In this document: one piece after another, positions 1 to 9,086 of the stretch | Position numbering within the stretch: the stretch's first letter is position 1 | Layout: every line of letters begins with the position of its first letter | NCBI GenBank assembly: GCA_014379595.1 | Contig: JACMLM010000038.1 | Coordinates: forward strand, 1-35,560 | Direction of reading: 5' to 3' | DNA from: Anaerolineales bacterium | GTDB lineage: Bacteria; Chloroflexota; Anaerolineae; Anaerolineales; Villigracilaceae | DNA: 35,560 nt | Made by a program: the position numbers and the translations under genes | Notes under the pieces: generated by a model | Seen by the model: the letters and a program-made list of their open reading frames with translations, nothing else | Databases searched by the model: none | Told to the model about the DNA's origin: nothing

Positions 1-839
<839 letters not shown>

Positions 840-890
840 TTATTTATAATTCAACTAATTTCAGTGAAAATCCAATCGAGTTTCACTATT

Positions 891-1847
891 TTACTTTAAT
901 AAAACATCCAATTTCCCGCCATCGTCAAAATGCTTGCGGAAACGTGCAGCGAAGTCTTTTCGTGTATAAGCATGGCTTTGCGGGCCGCGTTGTTCAAGAC
1001 AATAAACTGCGGCTAGTGAACCGATCTCACCACACAACTTCCAATTAAAACCTTGGGAATATCCAACGAGGAAACCGCCGCGGAAGGCATCGCCCACGCC
1101 GGTCGGGTCAACTATCTCATTTTCTGGAACCGTGGGAATATGAACTGAATCGCCGCCCACATATAGATCAGCGCCATCCTTGCCGCGTGTAATTACTAAC
1201 ACTTTTACATGATCTAGGATCTGATCCAAACTCCAACCTGTTTTCTTGGAGATCAAACCAAATTCATAGTCATTACAAAACAGGAAGGAAGCGCCTTCCA
1301 TATCACGTGCTAATTCGTTTCCTTCCAGGCGCAGCACTTGCTGACCCGGATCATAAAGATATGGAATATCCAATTCGCGGCTTTCAGAACAAAATTTCAT
1401 CATGGCATCTGGTGCATTTGGTGAAACGACCACGAGGTCTGGCTTGCTTGATAAATCCTTAAGAGATTGAGTTGCAGCAACACCCATCGCCCCAGGGTAA
1501 AAAGATGCAATTTGAGCCGAAGCCTGATCGGTTGTTGCAAAGAACGAAGCAGTGAAAAGCCCGGGGACAACTTTCATCAGCGAAGTGTCCACACCTTTTG
1601 AGTCAAGCCATGTACGATAATCCCCAAAATCTTCGCCAACTGTTGCCATCACGCGCGGCTTCTCGCCTAACAACGCCATGCCATAAGCAATATTCGGTGC
1701 AACACCCCCACGCTGTTTGGACATGGAGTCCACAAGAAATGAAAGGCTGATGGAAGCTAATCTTTCAGGAAGAATTTGTTCTTTGAACAGACCTGGAAAG
1801 GTCATCAAATAATCGTAAGCGACAGAGCCAGTAAGTAATATGTCCAT
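891..1847 (-). CDS. PfkB-family sugar/nucleoside kinase, probably adenosine kinase
   Basis: A 318-residue ribokinase-fold kinase. The N-terminal glycine-containing strand (LLTGSVAYDYL), the GGVAPNIAYGMALLG substrate/lid segment and the C-terminal signature DPTGVGDAFRGGF with its catalytic Asp are all present, in normal order and at normal spacing. PfkB proteins phosphorylate sugars or nucleosides with ATP. Adenosine is the likely substrate because the next gene downstream is ahcY, whose reaction releases adenosine; this is inference from context, and ribokinase or another sugar kinase cannot be excluded. The start ATG at 1845-1847 has only a weak AGG upstream. A terminator at 1951-1974 separates it from the preceding M50 protease gene, so it probably has its own promoter in the AT-rich gap 1848-1950. 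Confidence 0.88.
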   Translation of the reverse strand: MDILLTGSVAYDYLMTFPGLFKEQILPERLASISLSFLVDSMSKQRGGVAPNIAYGMALLGEKPRVMATVGEDFGDYRTWLDSKGVDTSLMKVVPGLFTASFFATTDQASAQIASFYPGAMGVAATQSLKDLSSKPDLVVVSPNAPDAMMKFCSESRELDIPYLYDPGQQVLRLEGNELARDMEGASFLFCNDYEFGLISKKTGWSLDQILDHVKVLVITRGKDGADLYVGGDSVHIPTVPENEIVDPTGVGDAFRGGFLVGYSQGFNWKLCGEIGSLAAVYCLEQRGPQSHAYTRKDFAARFRKHFDDGGKLDVLLK

Positions 1848-1950
1848 TTATTATTGCCTATGTTATAGATTAGTATTTTTTAAAAAAAATCTCGAGCAAA
1901 CAAACTAATTTCTGTTAAGTAAATTATGCAATACTATGCAACTCGCAGAA

Positions 1951-1974
1951 AAAGGCGCACTCTCACGAGTGCGC
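1951..1974 (-). terminator. Intrinsic terminator after the M50 protease gene
   Basis: Perfect 8-bp stem GCGCACTC/GAGTGCGC (1955-1962 with 1967-1974) and a four-base loop. Read on the minus strand the stem is followed by CTTTTTC. It lies about 80 bases past the stop of the M50 gene and upstream of the PfkB kinase. Confidence 0.85.
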
Positions 1975-2053
1975 TGGATTTATTAACAGGCGTGAGTTTA
2001 TCACGGCATAATGGGATTGTCTAGAAATTTTGTTTGCAATTTTTTATGTTCTA

Positions 2054-2812
2054 TCAAAACCTGTTTGTATAACTTTGCAATGACTGGTAACTTTGAAATG
2101 CCAAAAAACCAAATAAGACAGCAGTGTATACACTACGTAGGAAGACAAAAGATGCCAGTGCAATCAAAGCTCCAACGATAACTGAGAGCCAAAGAGACTT
2201 ACGAACTCCATCTACTGGATCAGTTTTGAGAAGGAAGTATCGCGCAACCTGACCACCGTCAAGCGGATACACAGGCAGCAGGTTTATCAATCCCCAAAAA
2301 ATATTGATCCACAGCAAAGCCGATACCAGGGAATATAAAATACTTCCGCCGCCTGGCAATATTGCTGTTACCGGTAATGGAATCACACCGAGCAAATAAC
2401 TTGTGATAATCTCTCCGCCCGAAGCAATAACCCCAAGTGCTACTAGGCCAGCTAATAAGAAGCCTGCAAAGGGTCCAGCAAGAGAAATAAGGATATGCTG
2501 ATTTGGTGAAAACCCTACACTTGCCGACCTACCCCCCCATGACATGGATTCAGGCACGGCCAACCCGCCTGAAAAATGAAGCACGATATAAGCAGGCTGT
2601 CCATAAAATCCCATGGCAAGCGCATGACCCATCTCATGAATTAAGATGGAAACAAAAACAGCTACGACCCAGACCAGTATTTCGACAATACCGCCGGAAG
2701 ATCCCAACAGCAGTGCGATTACCCAAAATAGTGGATGGACTCGAACTGGAATCCCAAAAAATTTGAAACGAAGGTCAAAACGAGTAGGAGGAGGCACTTG
2801 AAAGAGAAACAT
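2054..2812 (-). CDS. Site-2 protease family (M50) membrane metalloprotease
   Basis: A 252-residue intramembrane zinc metalloprotease. The first zinc motif is HEMGHA within the segment SILIHEMGHALAMGFYG; the second conserved motif is NLLPVYPLDGGQVAR (the NxxPxxxLDG motif that supplies the third zinc ligand). Several hydrophobic segments surround both, including one near the N-terminus (LFWVIALLLG) and two at the C-terminus. The length fits the minimal S2P/SpoIVFB-like core without PDZ or CBS domains. The substrate is unknown; such proteases often release membrane-bound transcription factors, but none is encoded beside it. No Shine-Dalgarno precedes the ATG. A possible -10 box TATAGA (2825-2830, minus) lies 12 bases upstream, directly next to the left end of the inverted-repeat element at 2832-2953. 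Confidence 0.92.
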   Translation of the reverse strand: MFLFQVPPPTRFDLRFKFFGIPVRVHPLFWVIALLLGSSGGIVEILVWVVAVFVSILIHEMGHALAMGFYGQPAYIVLHFSGGLAVPESMSWGGRSASVGFSPNQHILISLAGPFAGFLLAGLVALGVIASGGEIITSYLLGVIPLPVTAILPGGGSILYSLVSALLWINIFWGLINLLPVYPLDGGQVARYFLLKTDPVDGVRKSLWLSVIVGALIALASFVFLRSVYTAVLFGFLAFQSYQSLQSYTNRF

Positions 2813-2831
2813 GACACCAAACTTTCTATAG

Positions 2832-2953
2832 TTTATTGGACTTCTTGCAAAAGTCTTTGTTTTGTTCCGTCAGTAGTTGTACTGCTGACGATTCGGCAGT
2901 TGCACTGCCGAAAAAACAGTTAATAAATATACTTATGCAAGAAGTCTATTTAA
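2832..2953. repeat. Miniature inverted-repeat element, copy 1
   Basis: Left arm 2832-2854 and right arm 2931-2953 are inverted repeats matching at 19 of 23 positions, including the uninterrupted 11-mer GACTTCTTGCA/TGCAAGAAGTC (2839-2849 and 2936-2946). Between the arms lie two 9-bp hairpins with three-base loops: 2869-2889 (arms GTCAGTAGT and ACTGCTGAC, loop TGT, one G-T pair) and 2892-2912 (arms TTCGGCAGT and ACTGCCGAA, loop TGC, perfect). The right arm contains the TAG stop codon of mtnA. No T-run follows either hairpin on the minus strand, so this is not a standard terminator. A related element is at 11744-11860. Confidence 0.75.
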
Positions 2954-3986
2954 CAAAATTTTTCAGGTTAACATCGAAGGGCGGATACACCACGCCATTC
3001 TCTGTGACAATACCACTGATCAAACGATTCGGCGTGACATCGAAAGCTGGGTTGCGCGCTTTGGCTTTTTTCGGCGCAATAGGTTCGCCATGAAATTGAA
3101 TACCAAGTACCTCATCTGGATTGCGTTCCTCTATAGGGATCAAATCTCCATGCTCAAGAGACAGGTCTATCGTTGAGGTAGGAACAACTGCATAGGCAGG
3201 AATATGATTGTCATACGCTGCAAGCGAAAGCATATACGTGCCGATCTTATTTGCCACGTCACCATTAGCAGCAACACGGTCTGCACCGAAGAAAACTTTT
3301 TGAGCTTTGCCTGTTTTCAAAAAATGACCAGACATATTATCGCTGATGATCTCATAAGGGATTCCGTATTGCTCCAGCTCCCAAGCAGTGAGACGTGCTC
3401 CTTGCAAACGCGGACGTGTCTCATCTACCAGCACATGAATTTTTTTACCTTGTTCATGTGCCGTGCGGATAACGCCCAAAGCAGTTCCCCAATCTACTGT
3501 GGCGAGTGCGCCCGTGTTGCAATGATGGATAATAGTATCACCATCGTCGATCAAGGCGGCGCCATGCTCGGCCATGCGTTTATTGATCTCAACATCTTCA
3601 TTTGCGATCTTTTGTGCTTCGGCTAATATATACTGGCGCAGGTCGTCTGCGGAAAATGAATCTTTTACAGCCTCTGCATTATTCATTACGCGATCCAATG
3701 CCCACGCCAAATTCACAGCGGTTGGACGTGCTGACTTCAAAAGTGTTGATGCTATCTGTAGGTCAGCAAACAGCTTATCGGTCGAGTTTGAACGGGATTC
3801 GAATCCTGCAAGTGCAAGCCCAAAAGCTGCAGCAGCTCCAATGGCAGGTGCACCGCGCACAACCATATCAGTTATGGCATGTGCCACATCTTTATGTTTG
3901 CGGATGGCAACAAGTTCAAGGCGCGCGGGCAAAATGCGCTGGTCGATCATTTTTAGTTCATTATTTTCCCAAAAGACTGTACGCAT
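2946..3986 (-). CDS. mtnA: S-methyl-5-thioribose-1-phosphate isomerase
   Basis: A 346-residue enzyme of the methionine salvage pathway that converts 5-methylthioribose-1-phosphate to 5-methylthioribulose-1-phosphate. Diagnostic segments are RGAPAIGAAAAFGLALA near residues 45-60, the active-site HHCNTGALATVDWGTALG, the DETRPRLQGARLTAWEL stretch and FFGADRVAANGDVANKIGTY with the catalytic Asp. The length matches bacterial MtnA and separates it from eIF2B subunits. It starts 9 bases after the stop of the potD-like gene, which suggests co-transcription; there is no strong Shine-Dalgarno in that gap. Its TAG stop lies inside the inverted-repeat element 2832-2953. MTA is a by-product of spermidine synthesis, so linkage to a polyamine-binding protein makes sense. 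Confidence 0.95.
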   Translation of the reverse strand: MRTVFWENNELKMIDQRILPARLELVAIRKHKDVAHAITDMVVRGAPAIGAAAAFGLALAGFESRSNSTDKLFADLQIASTLLKSARPTAVNLAWALDRVMNNAEAVKDSFSADDLRQYILAEAQKIANEDVEINKRMAEHGAALIDDGDTIIHHCNTGALATVDWGTALGVIRTAHEQGKKIHVLVDETRPRLQGARLTAWELEQYGIPYEIISDNMSGHFLKTGKAQKVFFGADRVAANGDVANKIGTYMLSLAAYDNHIPAYAVVPTSTIDLSLEHGDLIPIEERNPDEVLGIQFHGEPIAPKKAKARNPAFDVTPNRLISGIVTENGVVYPPFDVNLKNFVK

Positions 3987-3995
3987 ATTTAGTGG

Positions 3996-5141
3996 CTATT
4001 CCCTTATCTCAGTCCAAATCTGATCATATATCAGAAGTGTCTCTGCAAGGTCTTCCACTTCATGTCCTTTTGCAAAAATATCAGCGGGTGTATTTGTAAT
4101 GGGCGATGCCATATATGCTTCATAGGCCTCTGGATGATTTGTTTTGGCGAATTCAAGGGCGGCCGCGTTCGGGTTTGTGTAAGGCTGTTCCACTAATACA
4201 ATCCAAAATACATCGCCTTGTATTAAGTAATTAAGCCAGGCATAACTAATATCTGGATGCGGCGCATTGGCTGAAATTCCCATACCATCATAGAAAATAA
4301 TAGAACCTTCTTCAGGGAATACATATTCAAACGCCGGGTTTTCCTGTTGAATTAAAAACGCTTCTCCATTCCATACAATGCCAAGATCTACCTCACCTGA
4401 TAACAGTGGTGTTTTAGGACTATCGCTATCGAACACACGGATATTTGGCATTAATTCAAGAAGTTTTTGTTTTGCTTCTTCCAATTCAGTTTCATCAGTG
4501 GAATTAACACTGTATCCAAGTGTAAGCAAAGCAGCTCCGATGATGACCCTGCTATCGTCGATAGATACCATGCGGTTTTCGTATTCCGGGCTCCATAAAT
4601 CTGCCCACGATGTGGGCGGATTTTCCACTGTTTCGCTGTTGTAAACAATGGCCTGTGTGCCCATTTGATACGGCACAACGTAATTAATAGTATCGCCATA
4701 AGCGCTTGCCAAACCTGTATCCAAATTTTTCAGATTCGGCAACTTGCTTTCATCCAACTCCTGCATAATCCCTTCGCGGATCAAAACATCGATCATGTAA
4801 TCGCTCGGGTGAATGACGTCATACGGATTCACATCCGCGCCGATCGAAACTTTGGAATACAGTTCTTCATTGGAAGAAAAATAATCCACATTCACATCCA
4901 CGCCATATACAAGCCCGAAACAATCAATAATATCTGCAGGCACATACTCAGTCCATGTGTAGATATTGATCTCCGTACTTTCAAACTCCACACGCGGGCT
5001 GGGTTCCGGGCAAACAAATCCAGTAGATGTTACATGCGGCCCTGAACTTTCAGATTTTGCTGCACAGCCCGCCACGGCAAACAACATAAAGGCAACCAAA
5101 ATCAACCGACCGAAACGATAAATTTTGTGTTGTATGTTCAT
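3996..5141 (-). CDS. Spermidine/putrescine-type ABC transporter substrate-binding lipoprotein (PotD-like)
   Basis: An extracytoplasmic solute-binding lipoprotein of the PotD/PotF family, 381 residues from the chosen start. ATG 5139-5141 has AGAGG just upstream and gives a clean lipoprotein signal: positive N-terminus, hydrophobic core, and lipobox VAGC. The open frame continues upstream to 5195 but that adds 18 residues that would spoil the signal. Family features are NIYTWTEYVPADIIDCFG near the N-terminus, the DVIHPSDYMI hinge region and WADLWSPEYENRM. No permease or ATPase genes are in the window, so the rest of the transporter must be elsewhere. The promoter is TTGTAA-17-TATAAT at 5178-5206. 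The polyamine specificity is inferred from family resemblance. Confidence 0.9.
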   Translation of the reverse strand: MNIQHKIYRFGRLILVAFMLFAVAGCAAKSESSGPHVTSTGFVCPEPSPRVEFESTEINIYTWTEYVPADIIDCFGLVYGVDVNVDYFSSNEELYSKVSIGADVNPYDVIHPSDYMIDVLIREGIMQELDESKLPNLKNLDTGLASAYGDTINYVVPYQMGTQAIVYNSETVENPPTSWADLWSPEYENRMVSIDDSRVIIGAALLTLGYSVNSTDETELEEAKQKLLELMPNIRVFDSDSPKTPLLSGEVDLGIVWNGEAFLIQQENPAFEYVFPEEGSIIFYDGMGISANAPHPDISYAWLNYLIQGDVFWIVLVEQPYTNPNAAALEFAKTNHPEAYEAYMASPITNTPADIFAKGHEVEDLAETLLIYDQIWTEIRE

Positions 5142-5177
5142 TTTTCCTCTTTCATGATTTGGATATTTACAAATGCG

Positions 5178-5206
5178 ATTATAGTGCACACACATCTCGA
5201 TTACAA
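5178..5206 (-). promoter_or_regulatory. Sigma70-type promoter of potD-mtnA
   Basis: On the minus strand, -35 TTGTAA (5201-5206), a 17-base spacer and a consensus -10 TATAAT (5178-5183). The predicted start is near 5171, giving a 30-base leader with Shine-Dalgarno AGAGG. Confidence 0.8.
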
Positions 5207-5212
5207 CCTCGC

Positions 5213-5241
5213 TTGACTTCTCTATCTTTTGCCAGTATAAA
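5213..5241 (+). promoter_or_regulatory. Sigma70-type promoter of the lytic transglycosylase; predicts a leaderless mRNA
   Basis: -35 TTGACT (5213-5218), a 17-base spacer and -10 TATAAA (5236-5241). Seven bases past the -10 box is the A of the ATG at 5248, so the transcript probably begins at the start codon. Only six bases separate this -35 from that of the divergent potD promoter. Confidence 0.8.
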
Positions 5242-5247
5242 AATGGG

Positions 5248-7665
5248 ATGAAGTATATACGACTCTTTCTCGGGCTTTTGCTTGCTACGGCGGTAACAGC
5301 CTGTTCTGTCCTTCAGGGACTTCCGTCCATCCCCCCAGGCTGGACGCTCACCCCAAGCATTGCCCCCACTCCCGTAGCAAGCCCCACACCAACTATCACG
5401 CCCACCCCGTTCCCAGTGGCACGTGTGGACGTAGGTGACAAAGCCTTTTTTAACGGTGATTACGAAAATGCTCTTTTGCATTATCAAATTGCATATCAGG
5501 ATTCACCTGACCCGCTGATACGTGCTGCAGCCAAATGGGGTGAAGCTCGTGTCTACTTTGCGGATGAACTTTACGCGGAAACGATCGCTACGATCCAGAC
5601 ACTCATCATAGAATATCCTGAATCTGTCCATCTGGGACATGCGTACTTCCTGCAGGGCCTTGCAAATTACCGCTTGGATAATTTTCAAGCCGCCGCAGAC
5701 TCATGGCAAGCATACCTCACGCTGCGCCCGGGATATTTGGAAGCGTACACACAGGAATTGCGCGGTGATGCACTCTTCAGCGCACAAAATTATGCAGATG
5801 CGTTACCGGCTTACAGCGCCGCCATTCAAGCCGCAGCTCTTGGCGACGACATCACACTCGATCTAAAAGTTGCATCCACGCAAACAGAGCTTGGAAATTT
5901 TGAAACCGCATTGGCTTTATATGACGGCATCGCTGCACGTGCGCCGAATGACTACATCAAAGCTCAAGTGGCGTATGAGTCTGGGTTGGTGCATCAGACT
6001 CTCGGTCAAAATGATGAAGCGCTGGGAAAATTCCGTCTGGCAGTGGAAAATTATCCGCTATCCTATTATGCTTATCTCAGCCTTGTCGTACTCCTCGACG
6101 CAGGAGGAGAAGTCAGTGAGCTTGACCGCGGCCTCGTGGATTATTTTGCAGGTCAATATGATGTAGCCATTGCGGCATTTGATCGTTACATTGCGGCAAA
6201 CCCAGGTAATGATGGCACCGCATATTATTATCGCGCGCTTGCCAGACGCGACTTGAATTTTTACAACGAAGCCATAGAAGATCTTTCAACATTTATTTCG
6301 AATTATCCAACACACCCACAATGGGGCGATGCCTGGGGTGAAAAAGCATTCATCCAATGGTTCAACTTAAGTTTATATGGCGAAGGTGCACAAACGCTTT
6401 TGGATTATGCCGCAGCGGTTCCCAACAGTGAAATCTCTGTTGAATATTTAATGAGTGCTGCGCGCATATATGAACGCAATGGACAATATGATAAAGCTTT
6501 GGAGACATGGGCACGTGTTGCGAATGGATATCCAGATACAGTGGAAGCTTCCACCGCTGTATTTTTGAGCGGGATCATTTATTATCGCGAGGGAGATACG
6601 CTCTCTGCCAGAGATGCGTTCAACCGCAGCCTCAGCATCTCTGTCACTGCAGAAGATCAGGCACGCGCATATTTATGGCTTGGTAAAACCAATCAAAAAC
6701 TTGGTGACAATGAAGCCGCGATGACTGCCTGGCGTGAAGGGCAGGCTCGCGACCCCAGTGGATACTACAGTGAACGTGCACGAGATTTATTAATAGAACG
6801 TGCACCTTTCACTTCATCAGCTTCAGTTAACTTCTCGCCAAATTTATCAGCTGAACGCACAGATGCCGATGCATGGATAAGATTAACTTTCAATCTCACA
6901 CTTGATGTGGATTTGAGCAATCTCGGTCCGCTTGCAACGGATGAACGTGTGATTCGCGGCAATGAACTATGGGAGCTTGGCCTTTATGAAGATGCGCGCC
7001 TTGAATTTGAAAGCCTGCGCCTGGCATTGGAACAAAGTCAGGATGCGGTTGGCAGTTATCGGCTGGCAAATCATCTGGTGGACTTGGGCTTGTACCGTCC
7101 TGCCATTTTTGCCGCACGGCAAACACTGACAATAGCTGGTTTGGATGAACATACCGAATCCATGATGGCGCCTCCTTACTTTAGTCATCTGCGTTATGGA
7201 TTGTATTATTCTGATCTGATCATTCCAGATGCGCAAACAAACGGCTTCGATCCTTTATTGATATTTAGTGTGGTTAGGCAGGAGAGTCTCTTTGAAGGGT
7301 TTGTCAGCTCGAACGCGGGCGCACGTGGATTGATGCAAATTATTCCTGCCACAGGAGAACAGATCAATTTTGAACTCATCTGGCCCCGTAACTATGATGA
7401 GAATGACCTATACCGCCCGGACGTGAGTGTGGCATTTGGTACATATTATCTTGCAAAAAATCGTGATCTACTAAATGGTGATATGTATGCGGCCTTGGCA
7501 GCTTACAATGGCGGCCCAGGCAATGCAATCGCATGGAAAGAACTTGCAGGCGATGACCCTGATCTATTTCTTGAAACCGTACGTTTTGAAGAGACTCGCA
7601 ATTACATCCGCAATATTTACGAAATATTTGTTATCTATAGAAGATTATACGGTGCAGTAGAATAG
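5248..7665 (+). CDS. TPR-repeat lipoprotein with C-terminal soluble lytic transglycosylase (SLT) domain
   Basis: An 805-residue exported murein lytic transglycosylase, organised like Slt70. The N-terminus is a lipoprotein signal (LLLATAVTACS, lipobox VTAC), followed by a Thr/Pro-rich linker (residues about 35-55). Then come many tetratricopeptide-like helical repeats (about 60-530), for example DFNEA/YEDA-type YxxAL units. The C-terminal SLT domain (about 660-800) has the catalytic Glu679 in VVRQESLFEGF, then SNAGARGLMQIIPATG and LAAYNGGPGNA, the three family motifs. It cleaves the MurNAc-GlcNAc bond of peptidoglycan to form 1,6-anhydro products. The TPR array probably forms the ring or a protein-binding surface. 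It is monocistronic, with a strong promoter immediately upstream and a hairpin terminator at 7675-7724. Confidence 0.95.
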   Translation: MKYIRLFLGLLLATAVTACSVLQGLPSIPPGWTLTPSIAPTPVASPTPTITPTPFPVARVDVGDKAFFNGDYENALLHYQIAYQDSPDPLIRAAAKWGEARVYFADELYAETIATIQTLIIEYPESVHLGHAYFLQGLANYRLDNFQAAADSWQAYLTLRPGYLEAYTQELRGDALFSAQNYADALPAYSAAIQAAALGDDITLDLKVASTQTELGNFETALALYDGIAARAPNDYIKAQVAYESGLVHQTLGQNDEALGKFRLAVENYPLSYYAYLSLVVLLDAGGEVSELDRGLVDYFAGQYDVAIAAFDRYIAANPGNDGTAYYYRALARRDLNFYNEAIEDLSTFISNYPTHPQWGDAWGEKAFIQWFNLSLYGEGAQTLLDYAAAVPNSEISVEYLMSAARIYERNGQYDKALETWARVANGYPDTVEASTAVFLSGIIYYREGDTLSARDAFNRSLSISVTAEDQARAYLWLGKTNQKLGDNEAAMTAWREGQARDPSGYYSERARDLLIERAPFTSSASVNFSPNLSAERTDADAWIRLTFNLTLDVDLSNLGPLATDERVIRGNELWELGLYEDARLEFESLRLALEQSQDAVGSYRLANHLVDLGLYRPAIFAARQTLTIAGLDEHTESMMAPPYFSHLRYGLYYSDLIIPDAQTNGFDPLLIFSVVRQESLFEGFVSSNAGARGLMQIIPATGEQINFELIWPRNYDENDLYRPDVSVAFGTYYLAKNRDLLNGDMYAALAAYNGGPGNAIAWKELAGDDPDLFLETVRFEETRNYIRNIYEIFVIYRRLYGAVE

Positions 7666-7671
7666 TGAAAC

Positions 7672-7724
7672 ATTAAAAAATAACAGAACAGGACTCTTTA
7701 TAGAGTCCTGTTCTGTTATTTAAT
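7672..7724. terminator. Two-way intrinsic terminator between convergent genes
   Basis: A perfect 17-bp stem (7681-7697 with 7702-7718) and loop TTAT. A run of six A precedes it and TTT follows it, so the minus-strand transcript gets a U6 tail and the plus-strand transcript a shorter one. It lies between the stop codons of the lytic transglycosylase (7665) and yggU (7737). Confidence 0.93.
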
Positions 7725-7736
7725 CAAGAAAATCAA

Positions 7737-8045
7737 TTAATCTAAATGAGCTAGCACACGCTGATGAGCAGTTTCCACGTCCATATCCAGAATCGAAACT
7801 AATTTGTCTCTGCTGCCGGTACCCGCTACAATCTCCACGCGAGATTTTGGTACACCCAGCACTTCAGCAAGAAACTCCACCAACTCAACATTGGCTTCAC
7901 CATCAGACGGCTGCGCGGCAAGGTGCACCTTGATCGTGCCATCGTTCAATACACCTACGATCTGATTACGGCTTGCACGGGGTGTGACGCGTACAGCCAA
8001 AGCAGAACCGCGCTGACCATCATGAAGGACATATTTTCTAGACAT
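7737..8045 (-). CDS. yggU: DUF167 / YggU family protein
   Basis: A 102-residue small cytoplasmic protein of the UPF0235/DUF167 family. The characteristic pattern LAVRVTPRASRNQIVG followed by IKVHLAAQPSDGEANVELVEFLAEVLGVPKSRVEIVAGTGSRDK is present nearly complete. The molecular function of the family is not established. It starts at ATG 8043-8045 with GAGGTG upstream. It is the last gene of a minus-strand set pgeF-yggS-yggT-yggU, a grouping seen in many bacteria, and ends at the terminator 7672-7724. Confidence 0.9.
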   Translation of the reverse strand: MSRKYVLHDGQRGSALAVRVTPRASRNQIVGVLNDGTIKVHLAAQPSDGEANVELVEFLAEVLGVPKSRVEIVAGTGSRDKLVSILDMDVETAHQRVLAHLD

Positions 8046-8053
8046 AATTCACC

Positions 8054-8320
8054 TCAACTTACAGAAATCAACATAGCGATCAAAATACGGGATATTAACT
8101 CTACTGCAATAATTAATATCATAGGACTGAAATCAAGTGTACCTGCAGATGGTACTATACGACGGATCGGTTCCAGAAATGGAGCTACGATCCGATCCAA
8201 TGCTTCACGCACAGGGTGAAAAGGCGGCAAAAAAAATGACAACAAAGATGACGCAATGACAACATAAATAAAAAGACGTGCAATTGTTCCTATCAATAGG
8301 ATCAAAATATCAAAATCCAT
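8054..8320 (-). CDS. yggT: YggT family membrane protein
   Basis: An 88-residue integral membrane protein with two hydrophobic segments. The family core is SSLLSFFLPPFHPVREALDRIVAPFLEPIRRIVP, matching the YggT/YlmG signature around the PF.PIRR.IP motif. YlmG-type proteins are linked by context to cell division and to membrane or chloroplast nucleoid organisation, but no reaction is known. The start is taken at ATG 8318-8320, which has GGAGG four bases upstream; the open frame also allows a TTG one codon earlier. The yggS stop TGA and this ATG overlap by one base (TGATG), indicating translational coupling. Confidence 0.88.
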   Translation of the reverse strand: MDFDILILLIGTIARLFIYVVIASSLLSFFLPPFHPVREALDRIVAPFLEPIRRIVPSAGTLDFSPMILIIAVELISRILIAMLISVS

Positions 8321-9057
8321 CAAGCCTCCGTTTTATACTGCCGTGAACCAACAATGGCAGTTCCCACTCTCACCAAAGTAGCACCCTCTTGCACAGCTAT
8401 TTCATAATCAGTACTGGTTCCCATCGAAAGCTCACCAAAATCCACTTGTGGAAATTTTACAGCCAGGTATTTCTGCAAGCCTCGCAGCTTTTGAAAATAA
8501 GGCCGCGAGAGTTCTGCTGTTTGGCCAAGTGGAGGCATTGTCATCAGTCCATGCACTTTCAGATTCGGCAGAGCAGTGATCTCTGCAAGTTCGTCAAGCA
8601 GCGTGTACCAATTTGATTCGTCCGATGCAGACCAGCCCGATTTACTATCTTCGCCGCCTACATTGAACTCCAACAACACAGGCAAAGAACGATTTGCCTC
8701 GCCGCAAAACCGATCCAGCCGTTTGGCAAGTTTCAAGCCATCCAAAGAATGTAAAAAGTTAAAGTTCTCCGCCACAAGCTGAGCCTTACGGCTTTGCACA
8801 TGACCTATCATATGCCATTCTACCGCAGAAAACTCGCGAAGAGATTGAAGTTTCATAACACCCTCTTCGGCATAATTCTCTCCTAAAAAAAGCACTCCAG
8901 CATCAATCGCAGCCTTTACCACTTCAATAGGCTGCGTCTTTGTCACTACAACCAATTTAACCGACTCTGGCTCACGCCCCACACTTCGCGCTGCGATTGC
9001 GATCTTATCCAGTGTATGCAAATATCTTTCACGGATGGATGAAACTAAATCACTCAT
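8320..9057 (-). CDS. yggS: PLP homeostasis protein, YggS/PROSC family
   Basis: A 245-residue PLP-binding protein with a fold-type III TIM barrel but no known enzymatic activity; it buffers pyridoxal phosphate and affects amino-acid pools. Visible motifs are LVVVTKTQPIEVV with the PLP-binding Lys near residue 36, LGENYAEEG, the WHMIGHVQSRKA stretch and C-terminal LSMGTSTDYEIAVQEGATLVRVGTAI, which binds the phosphate. The length is typical. It has no Shine-Dalgarno. A -10-like TACAAT (9064-9069, minus) ends six bases before the ATG, so a leaderless transcript is possible from the 29-base gap after pgeF. Its stop overlaps the yggT start. Confidence 0.93.
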   Translation of the reverse strand: MSDLVSSIRERYLHTLDKIAIAARSVGREPESVKLVVVTKTQPIEVVKAAIDAGVLFLGENYAEEGVMKLQSLREFSAVEWHMIGHVQSRKAQLVAENFNFLHSLDGLKLAKRLDRFCGEANRSLPVLLEFNVGGEDSKSGWSASDESNWYTLLDELAEITALPNLKVHGLMTMPPLGQTAELSRPYFQKLRGLQKYLAVKFPQVDFGELSMGTSTDYEIAVQEGATLVRVGTAIVGSRQYKTEA

Positions 9058-9063
9058 GGAATA

Positions 9064-9069
9064 ATTGTA
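9064..9069 (-). promoter_or_regulatory. Candidate -10 box for a leaderless yggS transcript
   Basis: TACAAT on the minus strand, with six bases between it and the ATG, so the usual +1 would be the A of the start codon. No convincing -35 hexamer is visible at 16-18 bases. Confidence 0.4.
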
Positions 9070-9086
9070 TCCGCTTCATTCGTGAC

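Noticed and set aside
1955-2010. SAH or SAM riboswitch upstream of the PfkB kinase and ahcY
   Set aside because: There is a terminator and a possible competing CTCACG/CGTGAG pairing, but no sequence resembling known SAM/SAH riboswitch cores, and the hairpin is adequately explained as the M50 gene terminator.
2869-2912. The two hairpins as a mtnA terminator
   Set aside because: Neither hairpin is followed by a T-run on the minus strand; the A-run lies on the wrong side. They are better explained as parts of the inverted-repeat element.
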